Shown in pieces: positions 52,991-62,086 of a stretch of DNA of 64,000 nucleotides. Where the stretch lies: assembly GCF_037154015.1 (NCBI RefSeq), contig NZ_JBANRL010000001.1, positions 1,860,001-1,924,000 on the forward strand. The letters are read 5' to 3'. Both the position numbers and the translations under genes were made by a program. How positions within the stretch are numbered: position 1 is the first letter of the stretch; every line of letters begins with the position of its first letter. The notes beneath the pieces are model-generated. The model did not search any database. It was not told where the DNA came from and saw only the letters and a program-made list of their open reading frames with translations. This DNA is from Altererythrobacter aquiaggeris (lineage in GTDB: Bacteria > Pseudomonadota > Alphaproteobacteria > Sphingomonadales > Sphingomonadaceae).

Positions 52991-54340
52991 ATGGCAATTA
53001 CCCGCCTGTTGATCGCCAATCGCGGCGAAATCGCGCTGCGCATTCACCGTGCGGCGCATGAAATGGGGATTGAAACGGTTGCGGTGCATTCGACTGCGGA
53101 CGCGGATGCGATGCATGTGCGGCTGGCTGACCATGCGGTATGCATCGGCCCTCCCCCCGCAACCGACAGCTACCTCAATGTCGCCAATATCATCTCCGCC
53201 GCAGAGATTGCGCATTGCGACGCGATCCATCCCGGTTATGGATTTCTGTCCGAAAACGCGAACTTCGCCGAAATTGTCGAAGCGCATGATATCAAGTGGA
53301 TCGGGCCAAAGCCCGAACACATCCGCACGATGGGCGACAAGGTCGAGGCAAAACGCACGGCCGGCAAGCTGGGTCTGCCGCTGGTACCCGGCTCGCCGGG
53401 CGCAATCACTTCGCTCGCCGAAGCCAAACAGGTTGCTGCCGAAATCGGCTATCCGGTTCTGGTAAAGGCTGCATCGGGCGGCGGTGGGCGCGGCATGAAG
53501 GTCGTGCCCGAAGAAGCTCAATTGGAAAAACTGATGCAGGCCGCTGCCAACGAAGCAAAGTCGGCATTTGGCGATGATACTGTCTATCTGGAAAAATATC
53601 TCGGTAACCCGCGGCATATCGAATTTCAGGTGTTTGGCGACGGGCGCGGTAACGCGATCCATCTGGGAGAGCGTGATTGTTCGCTGCAACGCCGCCACCA
53701 GAAAGTGCTGGAGGAGGCGCCGTCTCCGGTCCTGGATGCCGCTGAACGCGACAGAATGGGCGAAATCTGTTCCAAGGCGATGGCAGACATGGCCTATCGC
53801 GGCGCGGGCACTATCGAATTTCTGTGGGAAAACGGTGAGTTCTATTTCATCGAAATGAATACCCGGCTTCAGGTGGAGCATCCGGTCACCGAAATGATAA
53901 CCGGCGTCGATCTGGTGCGCGAACAGATCTGCATTGCCGATGGCAATGACTTGTCCGTCACGCAGGACCAGGTCGAGTTTACCGGCCATGCGATCGAATG
54001 CCGGATCAACGCCGAAGACCCATTCGATTTCACGCCTTCTCCGGGCAAGGTCACCAATTATCATGCTGCCGGCGGGATGCACGTCCGCGTCGATAGCGGG
54101 CTATACGCCGGTTACATCATTCCGCCCTATTACGATTCGATGATAGCCAAACTGATCGTCTATGGGCGGACGCGCGAAAAATGCATTATGCGGCTGCGGC
54201 GCGCGCTGGAAGAAATGGTGGTCGAAGGCGTGAAGACGTCAGTCCCGCTACATCAGGAATTGCTCCAGCAACCTGACGTGCTCAACGGTGACTACTCGAT
54301 CAAATGGCTCGAAGATTATCTCGCCGCCCGCAAGGGCTAG
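52991..54340 (+). CDS. accC: Biotin carboxylase subunit of acetyl-CoA carboxylase
   Basis: 449 residues in the ATP-grasp fold. Starts ITRLLIANRGEIALRIHRA, includes the glycine-rich ATP loop ASGGGGRGMKVV, the catalytic segment HIEFQVFGDG, RDCSLQRRHQKVLEEAPSP and FIEMNTRLQVEHPVTEM with the key Glu/Arg residues. Works with AccB and the AccAD transferase encoded elsewhere to make malonyl-CoA. Confidence 0.98.
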   Translation: MAITRLLIANRGEIALRIHRAAHEMGIETVAVHSTADADAMHVRLADHAVCIGPPPATDSYLNVANIISAAEIAHCDAIHPGYGFLSENANFAEIVEAHDIKWIGPKPEHIRTMGDKVEAKRTAGKLGLPLVPGSPGAITSLAEAKQVAAEIGYPVLVKAASGGGGRGMKVVPEEAQLEKLMQAAANEAKSAFGDDTVYLEKYLGNPRHIEFQVFGDGRGNAIHLGERDCSLQRRHQKVLEEAPSPVLDAAERDRMGEICSKAMADMAYRGAGTIEFLWENGEFYFIEMNTRLQVEHPVTEMITGVDLVREQICIADGNDLSVTQDQVEFTGHAIECRINAEDPFDFTPSPGKVTNYHAAGGMHVRVDSGLYAGYIIPPYYDSMIAKLIVYGRTREKCIMRLRRALEEMVVEGVKTSVPLHQELLQQPDVLNGDYSIKWLEDYLAARKG

Positions 54341-54369
54341 CTATTGCGGGTAAGATCATCAGGCGGTGC

Positions 54370-55323
54370 TCAGGCAATGCTTACCTGCACAGCGATATAG
54401 GCTGCGTATAACGCAGCGAACACTGCGCCTTCCCAGCGTTTGAATGTCCAGCCGGTGCGCAGGAAGATAACCATCAGCACGGCCACACCCACCATAACCC
54501 AGATGTCCAGACGCATGATTTCGGGCGGAACTTCGAGCGGGTGGACAATCGCCGTGATGCCGAGGATAGCGCAGATATTATAGATATTGGATCCAACCGC
54601 GTTGCCCAGCGCCACGTCGCCATGATTGCGCATCGCCGCCACCACGCAGGCCACCAGTTCCGGCAGCGAAGTGCCGAATGCCACGACTGTCACCCCGATG
54701 ACTGCTTCCGAAATTCCCCACCCGCGTGCAAGGTCGATAGCTGCCGTGACCAGGAAATCGGCACCGATGACTGCGGCGGCAATCCCGCCCACGGAAATCG
54801 CAATCAACGTCCAGATGCCGGTTACGGGCGATGCAATATCACCCGCTTCCTGCTCGTGCCGTACAGCTTCGCTATCATGCGTTTCGCGCTCGCTCAGAAA
54901 TGCCCAGACAATGTATCCGGCCAGCGCCACCAGCAGCACGATCCCCATCCACCGTTCGATAAAACCGAACATCACGATTCCGGCGCAGCCGAGCGTGGCG
55001 ATCATCAGCGCCAGACCATCGCGCCTGAAAGCCTTGGGCGTAATGGCGAGCGGCATGATCATCGCGGAAATCCCGATGATCAGCAGGAAATTGGCAATGT
55101 TTGACCCGACGACATTTCCCACAGCAATCCCGGGCGAGCCTGCCAGCGCTGCCTGCAGGCTGGTGGCCAGTTCCGGCGCGGAGGTGCCGAAGCCGACAAT
55201 CGTCAGGCCGGCGAGCAATGGCGACACGCCCAGATAACGCGCTACGCCGACAGAACCGCGGACCAATAACTCGCCGCCAATGGCAAGCAGTAAAATACCG
55301 CCAAGCAAAAGAATTACAGTCAT
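54370..55323 (-). CDS. Ca2+/Na+ (cation) antiporter, CaCA family
   Basis: 317 residues with ten predicted helices in two inverted repeats. The alpha-repeats are intact: GFGTSAPELATSL and GNVVGSNIANFLLIIG in the first, AFGTSLPELVACV and GNAVGSNIYNICAILG in the second. These hold the ion-binding acidic residues of the CaCA superfamily (YrbG-like). A cytoplasmic acidic loop (SERETHDSEAVRHEQEAGD) separates the halves. Exchanged ions are inferred as Na+ or H+ for Ca2+. It converges with accC. Confidence 0.92.
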   Translation of the reverse strand: MTVILLLGGILLLAIGGELLVRGSVGVARYLGVSPLLAGLTIVGFGTSAPELATSLQAALAGSPGIAVGNVVGSNIANFLLIIGISAMIMPLAITPKAFRRDGLALMIATLGCAGIVMFGFIERWMGIVLLVALAGYIVWAFLSERETHDSEAVRHEQEAGDIASPVTGIWTLIAISVGGIAAAVIGADFLVTAAIDLARGWGISEAVIGVTVVAFGTSLPELVACVVAAMRNHGDVALGNAVGSNIYNICAILGITAIVHPLEVPPEIMRLDIWVMVGVAVLMVIFLRTGWTFKRWEGAVFAALYAAYIAVQVSIA

Positions 55324-55370
55324 CTCGGATCAATTTTTGCCAGAGTGGAATGCGGATCGGGCCAGCAGCC

Positions 55371-55838
55371 TTATTTATCCAGCGGAACACCGGGTTCATG
55401 TTTGCTGGTGCGGATCGTCAGCGACGTTTTTACGCTATCGACGTTGGGCGCAGGTGTCAGCTTGCTGGTCAGAAATTCCTGAAAACTCTGCAAATCGCGG
55501 CTGACGATCTTCAGGATAAAATCGATCTCGCCATTCAGCATATGCACTTCGCGCACTTCGGGAAGGTTATTCATGTGGTCTTCAAATTCGCGCAGGGCAT
55601 CTTCCGCCTGACTTTTCAGGCTCACCATCGCGAACACGGTAATCGCAAACCCCAGTTCGGAGGCATCGAGTTCGGCGTGATAGCCCCGGATAACCCCGGC
55701 ATCCTCAAGCGCGCGAACGCGGCGCAGACATGGCGGAGCGGTCAGCCCGACCCGCTGCGCCAGTTCGACATTGGTAATGCGCCCTTCATCCTGTAATTCG
55801 GATAACAATCGCCGGTCGATTGAATCGAGATTTGCCAT
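55371..55838 (-). CDS. Lrp/AsnC family transcriptional regulator
   Basis: 155 residues. N-terminal helix-turn-helix (LDSIDRRLLSELQDEGRITN, then AQRVGLTAPPCLRRVRALED) and a C-terminal RAM domain (GFAITVFAMVSLKSQ, VREVHMLNGEIDFILKIV). Regulators of this type bind amino acids and control metabolism of leucine, lysine, asparagine or others. No obvious target is adjacent: downstream is the cation antiporter, upstream a 215-bp divergent gap. Ligand unknown. Confidence 0.93.
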   Translation of the reverse strand: MANLDSIDRRLLSELQDEGRITNVELAQRVGLTAPPCLRRVRALEDAGVIRGYHAELDASELGFAITVFAMVSLKSQAEDALREFEDHMNNLPEVREVHMLNGEIDFILKIVSRDLQSFQEFLTSKLTPAPNVDSVKTSLTIRTSKHEPGVPLDK

Positions 55839-56053
55839 TTGTACGCGATCCCCCTTTGAATGCCCCCGAAACGCATAGGTTCAGGTAATGAAAGCGGCGT
55901 AAAGCACCGCGTCTGACTAATATTATTATCTATGGTCGTAATTGTCCCGCTTTGCAACGCATCCATCAAACCCGTTGGGTGAAAACGGCTGGCTGTTAGG
56001 GGTTCCCTCGGAAAATTGCGTATGATGCGTAATCGCTGCCCGATGCCGGAGAA

Positions 56054-57718
56054 ATGATGCATTTTGATGACCGCCTTGCGACAGTGCTGCGCCACCGCGC
56101 CGCCAGCGAGCGCGGGGCAGCCACGCAATTTCGCCAGCTGATCGATCTGCTGGGTGCGCATAACCGGCCAAGCGACGAGAAATTGCTTGCCACTGCCTAT
56201 CTGCGGCTGGGTGCGCTGGCGGAAAATCTGCCTATGGCCACACGCGCCGCTATTCTGTCCGATCCCGCCACTCGCCTGCGTAATGCCAAATTGGTCGCGC
56301 GGCTGGCGGAGGACGAGCCCGCGGTCGCGACTGCGGCGCTATCGAATGCAAAGCTGCCACCAGCCGACTGGCTGAAACTGATCCCCGCCCTGCCGATGCG
56401 GGCACGCGGACTGTTGAGGCACCGCCGCGATCTGGACCCGGATGTGGCGGCGCTGCTGGCGAAACTGGGTGTCGGCGATCATGTTCTACCGCAGCCCGAG
56501 GGGTACGAACCGGTGCAGGAAGTGCTGGCTCCTGTCGCTCCCGAAAAAAGCTCTGCGCAGGCTCCCAAAGCTGGCGGCATCGGAGAACTTGTCGAGCGGA
56601 TCGAGGCTTACCGGCAAACCAGATCACGCCCGGTTGGCCTGCCCGGCAGCAGTGATCCCACGCTTCCTCTTGATCTGGAAGAACGGGATCGCGGCAAAAC
56701 AATCACCAAATTCGATTTTTCGCTCGATGCAGCCGGCCAGGTGGACTGGGCAGAAGGCGCTGCAGGCGCTGCAATGATCGGCCATACGCTTGCCGGCGAC
56801 ACGGCGGCCGGAACGGTCGGCAGGGCTTTGCGCCGCCGGCTGGTCGTCTCTGGCGCAACGCTATCGCTCGGCATGGTTCCTCTGCTTGGCGGCGAATGGC
56901 GGATTGACGCAGCACCGCGCTTTGCCGACATCGGCGGCCGGTTTCTCGGCCATGTCGGGCGGGCCCGGCGCATTGACCGGCAGGCCGCGAATTCAGCAAC
57001 GCAGCAGGTCAATCCGCAAGCCGACCGGATCCGCCAGATGCTGCATGAACTGCGCACGCCCGTAAACGCCATTCAGGGTTTTGCCGAAGTCATCCAGCAG
57101 CAGTTGTTCGGTCCGACACCGCATGAATACCGCGCGCTTGCCGCAACCATCGCGGGTGACGCCGCGCGGATGCTGGCCGGATTTGACGAACTTGACCGGC
57201 TGGCCCGGCTGGAAGCGGGCGCGTTGGAACTGGACGAGGGGTCATGCGATCTGGCCGATCTGCTTGCCAAGGTCACCCAGCAGCTTTCGGGTCTGCTTGC
57301 CCCGCGCATGAGCGAATTTGCGCTGCAGGGCGCAGATCAGCCCTGCCCCGTACCGCTGGCCGCGCAGGACGGCGAAAATATGATCTGGCGGCTGTTTGCC
57401 ACACTCGCCGCAGCTGTCTCGGCGGGCGAGGTGATCGAACTGGTCATCCGCAGAACCGCGGAAACCGTTGCTGTCACCATCGATCTTCCGGCGCACATGC
57501 TCAGCCGCAACGATGTATTCGGGGCTTCGGTGCGAAACGAGGCATCAGCGGTCACGGCGGGAATGTTCGGAGCGGGCTTTTCGCTTCGGCTGGCCCGTGC
57601 AGAATGCGCCGCTGCGGGCGGGTCGCTCGAAAGGCTGGATGATACACTGCTGCTGACGCTGCCGCTCTTGACCGCGAACAAGGCTGACAATAGCGAGAGA
57701 CTGGGTTCTAGAGGCTGA
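56054..57718 (+). CDS. Histidine kinase-like protein with degenerate ATPase domain
   Basis: 554 residues, no membrane helix. An N-terminal helical repeat region (about 1-145, DUF2336/HEAT-like by appearance: RAAILSDPATRLRNAKLVARLAEDEPAV) is followed by an Ala/Pro linker, a PAS-like region (about 218-310: FDFSLDAAGQVDWAEGA) and HisKA with H331 in QMLHELRTPVNAIQGFAEVI. The ATPase domain is unusual: where the N-box asparagine belongs there is MIWRLFATLAAAVS, and the G2-like GAGFSLRLARAECAA lacks the canonical spacing. It may dimerise and accept phosphate without autokinase activity. Sphingomonads have related proteins; function unknown. Confidence 0.75.
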   Translation: MMHFDDRLATVLRHRAASERGAATQFRQLIDLLGAHNRPSDEKLLATAYLRLGALAENLPMATRAAILSDPATRLRNAKLVARLAEDEPAVATAALSNAKLPPADWLKLIPALPMRARGLLRHRRDLDPDVAALLAKLGVGDHVLPQPEGYEPVQEVLAPVAPEKSSAQAPKAGGIGELVERIEAYRQTRSRPVGLPGSSDPTLPLDLEERDRGKTITKFDFSLDAAGQVDWAEGAAGAAMIGHTLAGDTAAGTVGRALRRRLVVSGATLSLGMVPLLGGEWRIDAAPRFADIGGRFLGHVGRARRIDRQAANSATQQVNPQADRIRQMLHELRTPVNAIQGFAEVIQQQLFGPTPHEYRALAATIAGDAARMLAGFDELDRLARLEAGALELDEGSCDLADLLAKVTQQLSGLLAPRMSEFALQGADQPCPVPLAAQDGENMIWRLFATLAAAVSAGEVIELVIRRTAETVAVTIDLPAHMLSRNDVFGASVRNEASAVTAGMFGAGFSLRLARAECAAAGGSLERLDDTLLLTLPLLTANKADNSERLGSRG

Positions 57719-57774
57719 ACCGGCAACGCTTCGCGATCGGCCGGTCGGTTGGGGGTAAAGGTAGCGACAGGACG

Positions 57775-58785
57775 ATGGCTGCTAATCTGATCGATCCCCC
57801 GCTGCGCGGTGCACAGGCCCGCTTCGCCAGTCATTTTGGTCAGCGCGCGCTGCTGACCGTCGATACCGAGGAGGAATTCGACTGGTCGGCGCCGTTCAAA
57901 CCGGCAGGCCACTCGCTCGATCACGTGCCGCGCCTGCGAAAATTCCAGCAATTTTGCGAGGGGATCGGCGTCAGCCCGGTGTATCTGATCGATTGGCCGG
58001 TCGCGACATCCGAGCTGGCGGTGCAGATTCTGGGCAATGCAATCAGCGGCGGAAAAGCCGAAATCGGAATCCAGCTGCATCCCTGGGTCAATCCCCCGCA
58101 TGAGGAGGAAGTGAATACGCTGAACAGTTTTGCCGGCAACTTGCCGCCCGAGCTGGAACACGCGAAATTCACCAAATTGCACGCCGTGATCGCGAAGAAT
58201 TTTAAAACCGAACCGCTGATCTATCGCGCGGGACGATACGGCCTTGGCCCCAATAGCGCCGCCATGCTGAGACAGGCGGGTATTCCGATCGACAGTTCGG
58301 TCAGGGCGAATTTCGATTACAGCGAGAATGGCGGCCCCGATTACAGCGCGCATCCGCTGACCCCGTATTGGGCCGGTGATGATGGCGCGTTGCTCGAACT
58401 GCCGCTGACCACGGTCTATTGGGGCATGCTGCGCAAGCAGGGACACACGCTGTTTCCGAAATTGCAGAACATGGGCCGGCTGCGCGGGATCATGGCGCGG
58501 GCCGGTATGTTGGAGCGTATTCCCCTGACACCCGAAGGCGTTTCGGTGGACGAGGCGATTCGCGGTATCGATATGGCGCTGGACGACGGATTGCCGCTGC
58601 TGGTTCTATCCTTCCACAGCCCTTCGCTCAGCCCGGGCAACACGCCTTATGTCCGCACCGAAGATGATCTCGATTCGCTGTATGACTGGTGGCGCAGGGT
58701 CTATACCTATCTCGATATGCGCGGTGTGAAGCCGGTCACCGTCAAGCAGGTTATGGCGGCGGTTGAGACGACACCGAAACAATAA
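57775..58785 (+). CDS. WalW-like polysaccharide deacetylase-fold protein
   Basis: 336 residues of the glycoside hydrolase/deacetylase barrel type annotated as WalW in sphingomonads. Metal-site region ALLTVDTEEEFDW (Asp/Glu), EIGIQLHPWVNPPH with a histidine, and VLSFHSPSLSPGN near the end correspond to the deacetylase motifs. No signal peptide is visible. WalW was named from a Sphingomonas polysaccharide context, but here no glycan genes are nearby. It follows the kinase-like gene by 56 bp and is likely cotranscribed. Catalysis is inferred from fold only. Confidence 0.7.
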   Translation: MAANLIDPPLRGAQARFASHFGQRALLTVDTEEEFDWSAPFKPAGHSLDHVPRLRKFQQFCEGIGVSPVYLIDWPVATSELAVQILGNAISGGKAEIGIQLHPWVNPPHEEEVNTLNSFAGNLPPELEHAKFTKLHAVIAKNFKTEPLIYRAGRYGLGPNSAAMLRQAGIPIDSSVRANFDYSENGGPDYSAHPLTPYWAGDDGALLELPLTTVYWGMLRKQGHTLFPKLQNMGRLRGIMARAGMLERIPLTPEGVSVDEAIRGIDMALDDGLPLLVLSFHSPSLSPGNTPYVRTEDDLDSLYDWWRRVYTYLDMRGVKPVTVKQVMAAVETTPKQ

Positions 58786-58855
58786 TTGAAACGCTACTTG
58801 TCATGTGCTGCATCGCGGGCTATTTGCCCGCCCGCGCAATCGATGAGATTGATGT

Positions 58856-58932
58856 GGGCCTGTAGCTCAGTTGGTTAGAGCTGTCCGCTCATAACGGATA
58901 GGTCGCAGGTTCGAGTCCTGCCGGGCCCACCA
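58856..58932 (+). tRNA. tRNA with anticodon CAT (probably Ile2, possibly elongator Met)
   Basis: 77 nt with encoded CCA; acceptor GGGCCTG/CGGGCCC, loop CTCATAA. CAT tRNAs can be initiator Met, elongator Met or lysidine-modified Ile2. C4-G69, U12-A23, C29-G41 and A73 match E. coli IleRS identity elements, so Ile2 is favoured; it is not an initiator since the acceptor pairs fully (1-72 G-C). Confidence 0.85.
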
Positions 58933-58988
58933 CAGCGGGCCCTCGGGGCAATCGATGCCGGCTTTGCCGGTTCGCGCAAGAAAAGTGT

Positions 58989-59067
<79 letters not shown>

Positions 59068-59108
59068 CTTTTCTATGCTAATAGTGTTCTCGAAAGAGAG
59101 GCTCAGCC

Positions 59109-59951
59109 ATGAATATCGCCGTTGATACCCCCGCACCTGCCATCGGAATGAAGCGCGGGTTCGATATTCCTGATCCCACCACGATCGACCGGCTTGAAGG
59201 CAAGGTTTCCGATACCGAATGGCAATTGCGTTGCGAACTGGCCGCGACTTACCGCCTGTGCGCGATGCACGGCTGGACGGATCTGGTGTTCACGCATATT
59301 TCGGCCCGTCTGCCTGACGAGGATGGCGAAGAACGCTTTCTGATCAATCCGTACGGCGTGATGTTCGATGAGATGACCGCTTCCGCGCTGGTCAAGATCG
59401 ATGTCGAAGGCACTATCAAGCAAGCGTCGCCGTATATGATCAATCCGGCGGGCTTCACCATTCACAGCGCGGTCCACATGGCGCGCCATGATGCGGGCTG
59501 CGTGATCCATGTGCATACGCCCTATGGCATCGCAGTCAGCGTGCAGAAGGATGGCCTTCGCCGTTACACCCAGTTTTCCATGCAAGTGCATGATGATTTG
59601 GCCTATCACGATTATGAAGGTATCGCGCTTGATCTGGACGAACGTGAGCGGCTGGTTGCCGACATTGGCGAAAAAAACCTGCTGATCCTGCGCAATCATG
59701 GCACGCTGACAATCGGTCAGAACTGCGCGCTCGCGTTTCTGCGGATGTATTTTCTCGAAAACGCCTGCAAAACGCAAATTCTTGCGCAAGCGGTCGGCAG
59801 CGAGGACAAATTGCACGAGGAACCGGAATCGATGGGCAACCGCGTCCACCAGCAAACGGCTCCAGCGTTCATGCCGGGACTTGGCGATAATCTGGTGTGG
59901 CCGGGCCTGATGCGCAAATTGAAGCGCACTAATCCTGGACACGATTACTAG
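59109..59951 (+). CDS. Class II aldolase/adducin family protein
   Basis: 280 residues. The fold's zinc site is visible as DLVFTHISARLP, VIHVHTPYG (two histidines) and NHGTLTIG, and the N-terminus YRLCAMHGWTD is characteristic. Members include fuculose-phosphate aldolase and adducin-like proteins; this longer, non-sugar-specific version has no clear substrate. The gene starts 43 bp after the tRNA-Pro. Converges with the PH-domain operon. Confidence 0.85.
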   Translation: MNIAVDTPAPAIGMKRGFDIPDPTTIDRLEGKVSDTEWQLRCELAATYRLCAMHGWTDLVFTHISARLPDEDGEERFLINPYGVMFDEMTASALVKIDVEGTIKQASPYMINPAGFTIHSAVHMARHDAGCVIHVHTPYGIAVSVQKDGLRRYTQFSMQVHDDLAYHDYEGIALDLDERERLVADIGEKNLLILRNHGTLTIGQNCALAFLRMYFLENACKTQILAQAVGSEDKLHEEPESMGNRVHQQTAPAFMPGLGDNLVWPGLMRKLKRTNPGHDY

Positions 59952-59981
59952 GGCAAAGCCTCAGCCTCGACAGCGGCCCGT

Positions 59982-61547
59982 TTATTTGGGCAAGTCGGAG
60001 AAATCGACACTGACGATGCTATCGAGAATTTCCTCGCGGATGATCTTTGCATCATCAAACGAAATGCCATCGATTGACAACCGGCCGCCTGCAAGTCCGA
60101 GATGCAATTCGCAATAACCGCGCCACCGTGACAGGGGACCATGCCTGATTTCGACCGACTGCAAGCGGATTCGCGGTGCGACCGACAGGTCGGGTGACAG
60201 CAAGCCCTCGCTAACGAACAGCTGTTCTGCATCGCGGGCAAAGCGGTGCCGCCTCCAGCCAAGCCAGCAACCTGCGGCGATCAGCGGGTAACCGATTGCT
60301 GCGACGGCCAGCGACATTGGCCAATGGCCCGCAATCAGCCAGCCCGCCGCAACCAAGGTCGCGATCGACCCGAGCAGAACGCCGCCATCGACCCATTTTC
60401 TGGGCGACGGGCGCATCCAGACCAGCTCCGCGGCAGGAGCGGTGATGCCCGCCTCGGCGGCAATCGGCCAGATTTCGGCGAGTTTTGCAAACGGGGCCGC
60501 GACATGGCTCGATGAACCGTTGTCCTGCGCCAGACTGACGAATTTCAGCGAATGCCAGCCAAATCTGCGGCGGATGATTCCGGTCTGGATGCGTGCTGCC
60601 TGCACCCGGTGTGCCGGCATGACCACGTCGGTCCGCGTGAACAAGCCGCGCTGTCTGCGAAATCCCTTGGCCGTCCGTTCCAGCCGGAAATCATATTCAC
60701 GCGCGAATGTTCGCGCCATGCCGGTTAAAAATCCTATCACGGCCACTGCACCCAGCGCGGCGACCACGCCCAGAATTTGTCCCGCCAAACCCAATCTGCC
60801 GATGCCTTTCACCAGCTCGTCCTGTTCGCCGGCCACGTTTGCCCAATCCTGCCAGTCCCAGAAATTGAAGGGAAACAGGAACTCAAATTGCTGCGCGGCA
60901 CCCGCCAACAATGCAAAAATCACCAGCGAAAATTCGAAGAACCCGAAAGTCAGAATGCGGCGGCTATCCATTGCGAAAATCGGCGCGCCGATCGCCGCTT
61001 GCGCCGTATCCTCGCCCGCCCCGGCTTCATCCGCTGGTGCACCGTCACTCGCAGCGCCCTCGCGCCTTTCGCGGATCACCTCGCGCAATCGCTCCCCTTC
61101 TGCGCCGGTCACATATTGGAGCGACAATTCATCCTTGCCGCCCGCACCGGTTTCGAATTTGATCTGGGTGAGCCCCAGCAGCCGGGGGATCAGTTTGGCT
61201 TCCAGGCTCACGTCCTGAATACGTTCGTAGGGAACGGACCGGGCCTCGCGGCTCAGAATGCCGCTTTCGACCCTGATATCCTCCTTGCCGACATAGTACC
61301 TCAGACGGGTCCAGCCGAGCCATGCAAAGAAACCGCTAAGCGCCGCGATCAACGCGCCAATTCCGATAGCGATCGGCACGCGGTAGTCGCTTGAACCGGC
61401 GGCAAACAGCGCCGCTATCATCGGGAAAATCGCCTGCCGCAGCCCTTCCACCGCCTTGACGACAAAACCCAGCGGCGCGGTGCGGCGTCCGGCGTTTTCG
61501 GGGATGCTGGCGGGAGTTTCGCCGGCGATGTCGGCGTTGCCGTTCAC
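59982..61547 (-). CDS. PH domain-containing membrane protein (YdbT-like)
   Basis: 521 residues with six or so membrane helices and three bacterial PH (bPH_2/DUF304) domains, the second and third in internal positions, as in YdbT. Visible pieces include RLRYYVGKEDIRVESGILSREARSVPYERIQDVSLEA and RGLFTRTDVVMPAHRVQAARIQTG. It ends LDSIVSVDFSDLPK. A 4-bp ATGA overlap ties it to the YdbS-like gene upstream. Bacillus homologs YdbS/YdbT confer resistance to an antimicrobial peptide (amylocyclicin), suggesting an envelope defence role. Confidence 0.82.
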   Translation of the reverse strand: MNGNADIAGETPASIPENAGRRTAPLGFVVKAVEGLRQAIFPMIAALFAAGSSDYRVPIAIGIGALIAALSGFFAWLGWTRLRYYVGKEDIRVESGILSREARSVPYERIQDVSLEAKLIPRLLGLTQIKFETGAGGKDELSLQYVTGAEGERLREVIRERREGAASDGAPADEAGAGEDTAQAAIGAPIFAMDSRRILTFGFFEFSLVIFALLAGAAQQFEFLFPFNFWDWQDWANVAGEQDELVKGIGRLGLAGQILGVVAALGAVAVIGFLTGMARTFAREYDFRLERTAKGFRRQRGLFTRTDVVMPAHRVQAARIQTGIIRRRFGWHSLKFVSLAQDNGSSSHVAAPFAKLAEIWPIAAEAGITAPAAELVWMRPSPRKWVDGGVLLGSIATLVAAGWLIAGHWPMSLAVAAIGYPLIAAGCWLGWRRHRFARDAEQLFVSEGLLSPDLSVAPRIRLQSVEIRHGPLSRWRGYCELHLGLAGGRLSIDGISFDDAKIIREEILDSIVSVDFSDLPK

Positions 61548-62086
61548 AACGCCTCGCGCTTGATATGCTGGCGGATCGTTTCGCGCATTGCCTCCGCATC
61601 TTCGCGTAACAGACCGGCGAGCGGTACCGATGCATTATGCGTGCCTGCGGTATGCAGGATCAGCGTTGCCAGACCGTAAGTGCGTTCCAGCGGACCTTGC
61701 TGGACGTCAAGATGCTGGACACGGCCAAAAGGCACCACCGCATCGGCGCGCCACCAATAGCCGCGCACGACCCGCAAGCGGTCGGCGCCCATGTCGAACC
61801 CCTTGTAATCATATCGCCGGCGCGGCAGCCGCCAGATGAACAGACCGGCCAATATGAGTGCGGGGACAATCAACACGCCCATCGGAACAGGGGCGGCGAA
61901 TTGAATGATTGTAACCGGGACCAGCATGACCATCGATGCAATCAGCGCCTTGATCCGCAGCACTTTCTTGTGGTCAGGGTGGACCTGCGTCAGGCCGAGC
62001 GGGCCCAGCACCTGTGGCGGGGCGGATAGCGGGGCGGACGGCGGATCAGCCTCACCTTGCGTTACTGGCGGCTGGTCTTCGCTCAT
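61544..62086 (-). CDS. PH domain-containing membrane protein (YdbS-like)
   Basis: 180 residues: an N-terminal disordered Pro-rich stretch, two membrane helices (about 48-90) and one bPH_2 domain with GFDMGADRLRVVRGYWWRADAVVPFGRVQHLDVQQGPLERTYGLATL (several short conserved pieces, for example VQHLDVQQGPLER). Always encoded next to a YdbT-like partner. It overlaps the M28 peptidase gene and ydbT-like gene by 4 bp each, so the three form one operon. Confidence 0.85.
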   Translation of the reverse strand: MSEDQPPVTQGEADPPSAPLSAPPQVLGPLGLTQVHPDHKKVLRIKALIASMVMLVPVTIIQFAAPVPMGVLIVPALILAGLFIWRLPRRRYDYKGFDMGADRLRVVRGYWWRADAVVPFGRVQHLDVQQGPLERTYGLATLILHTAGTHNASVPLAGLLREDAEAMRETIRQHIKREAL

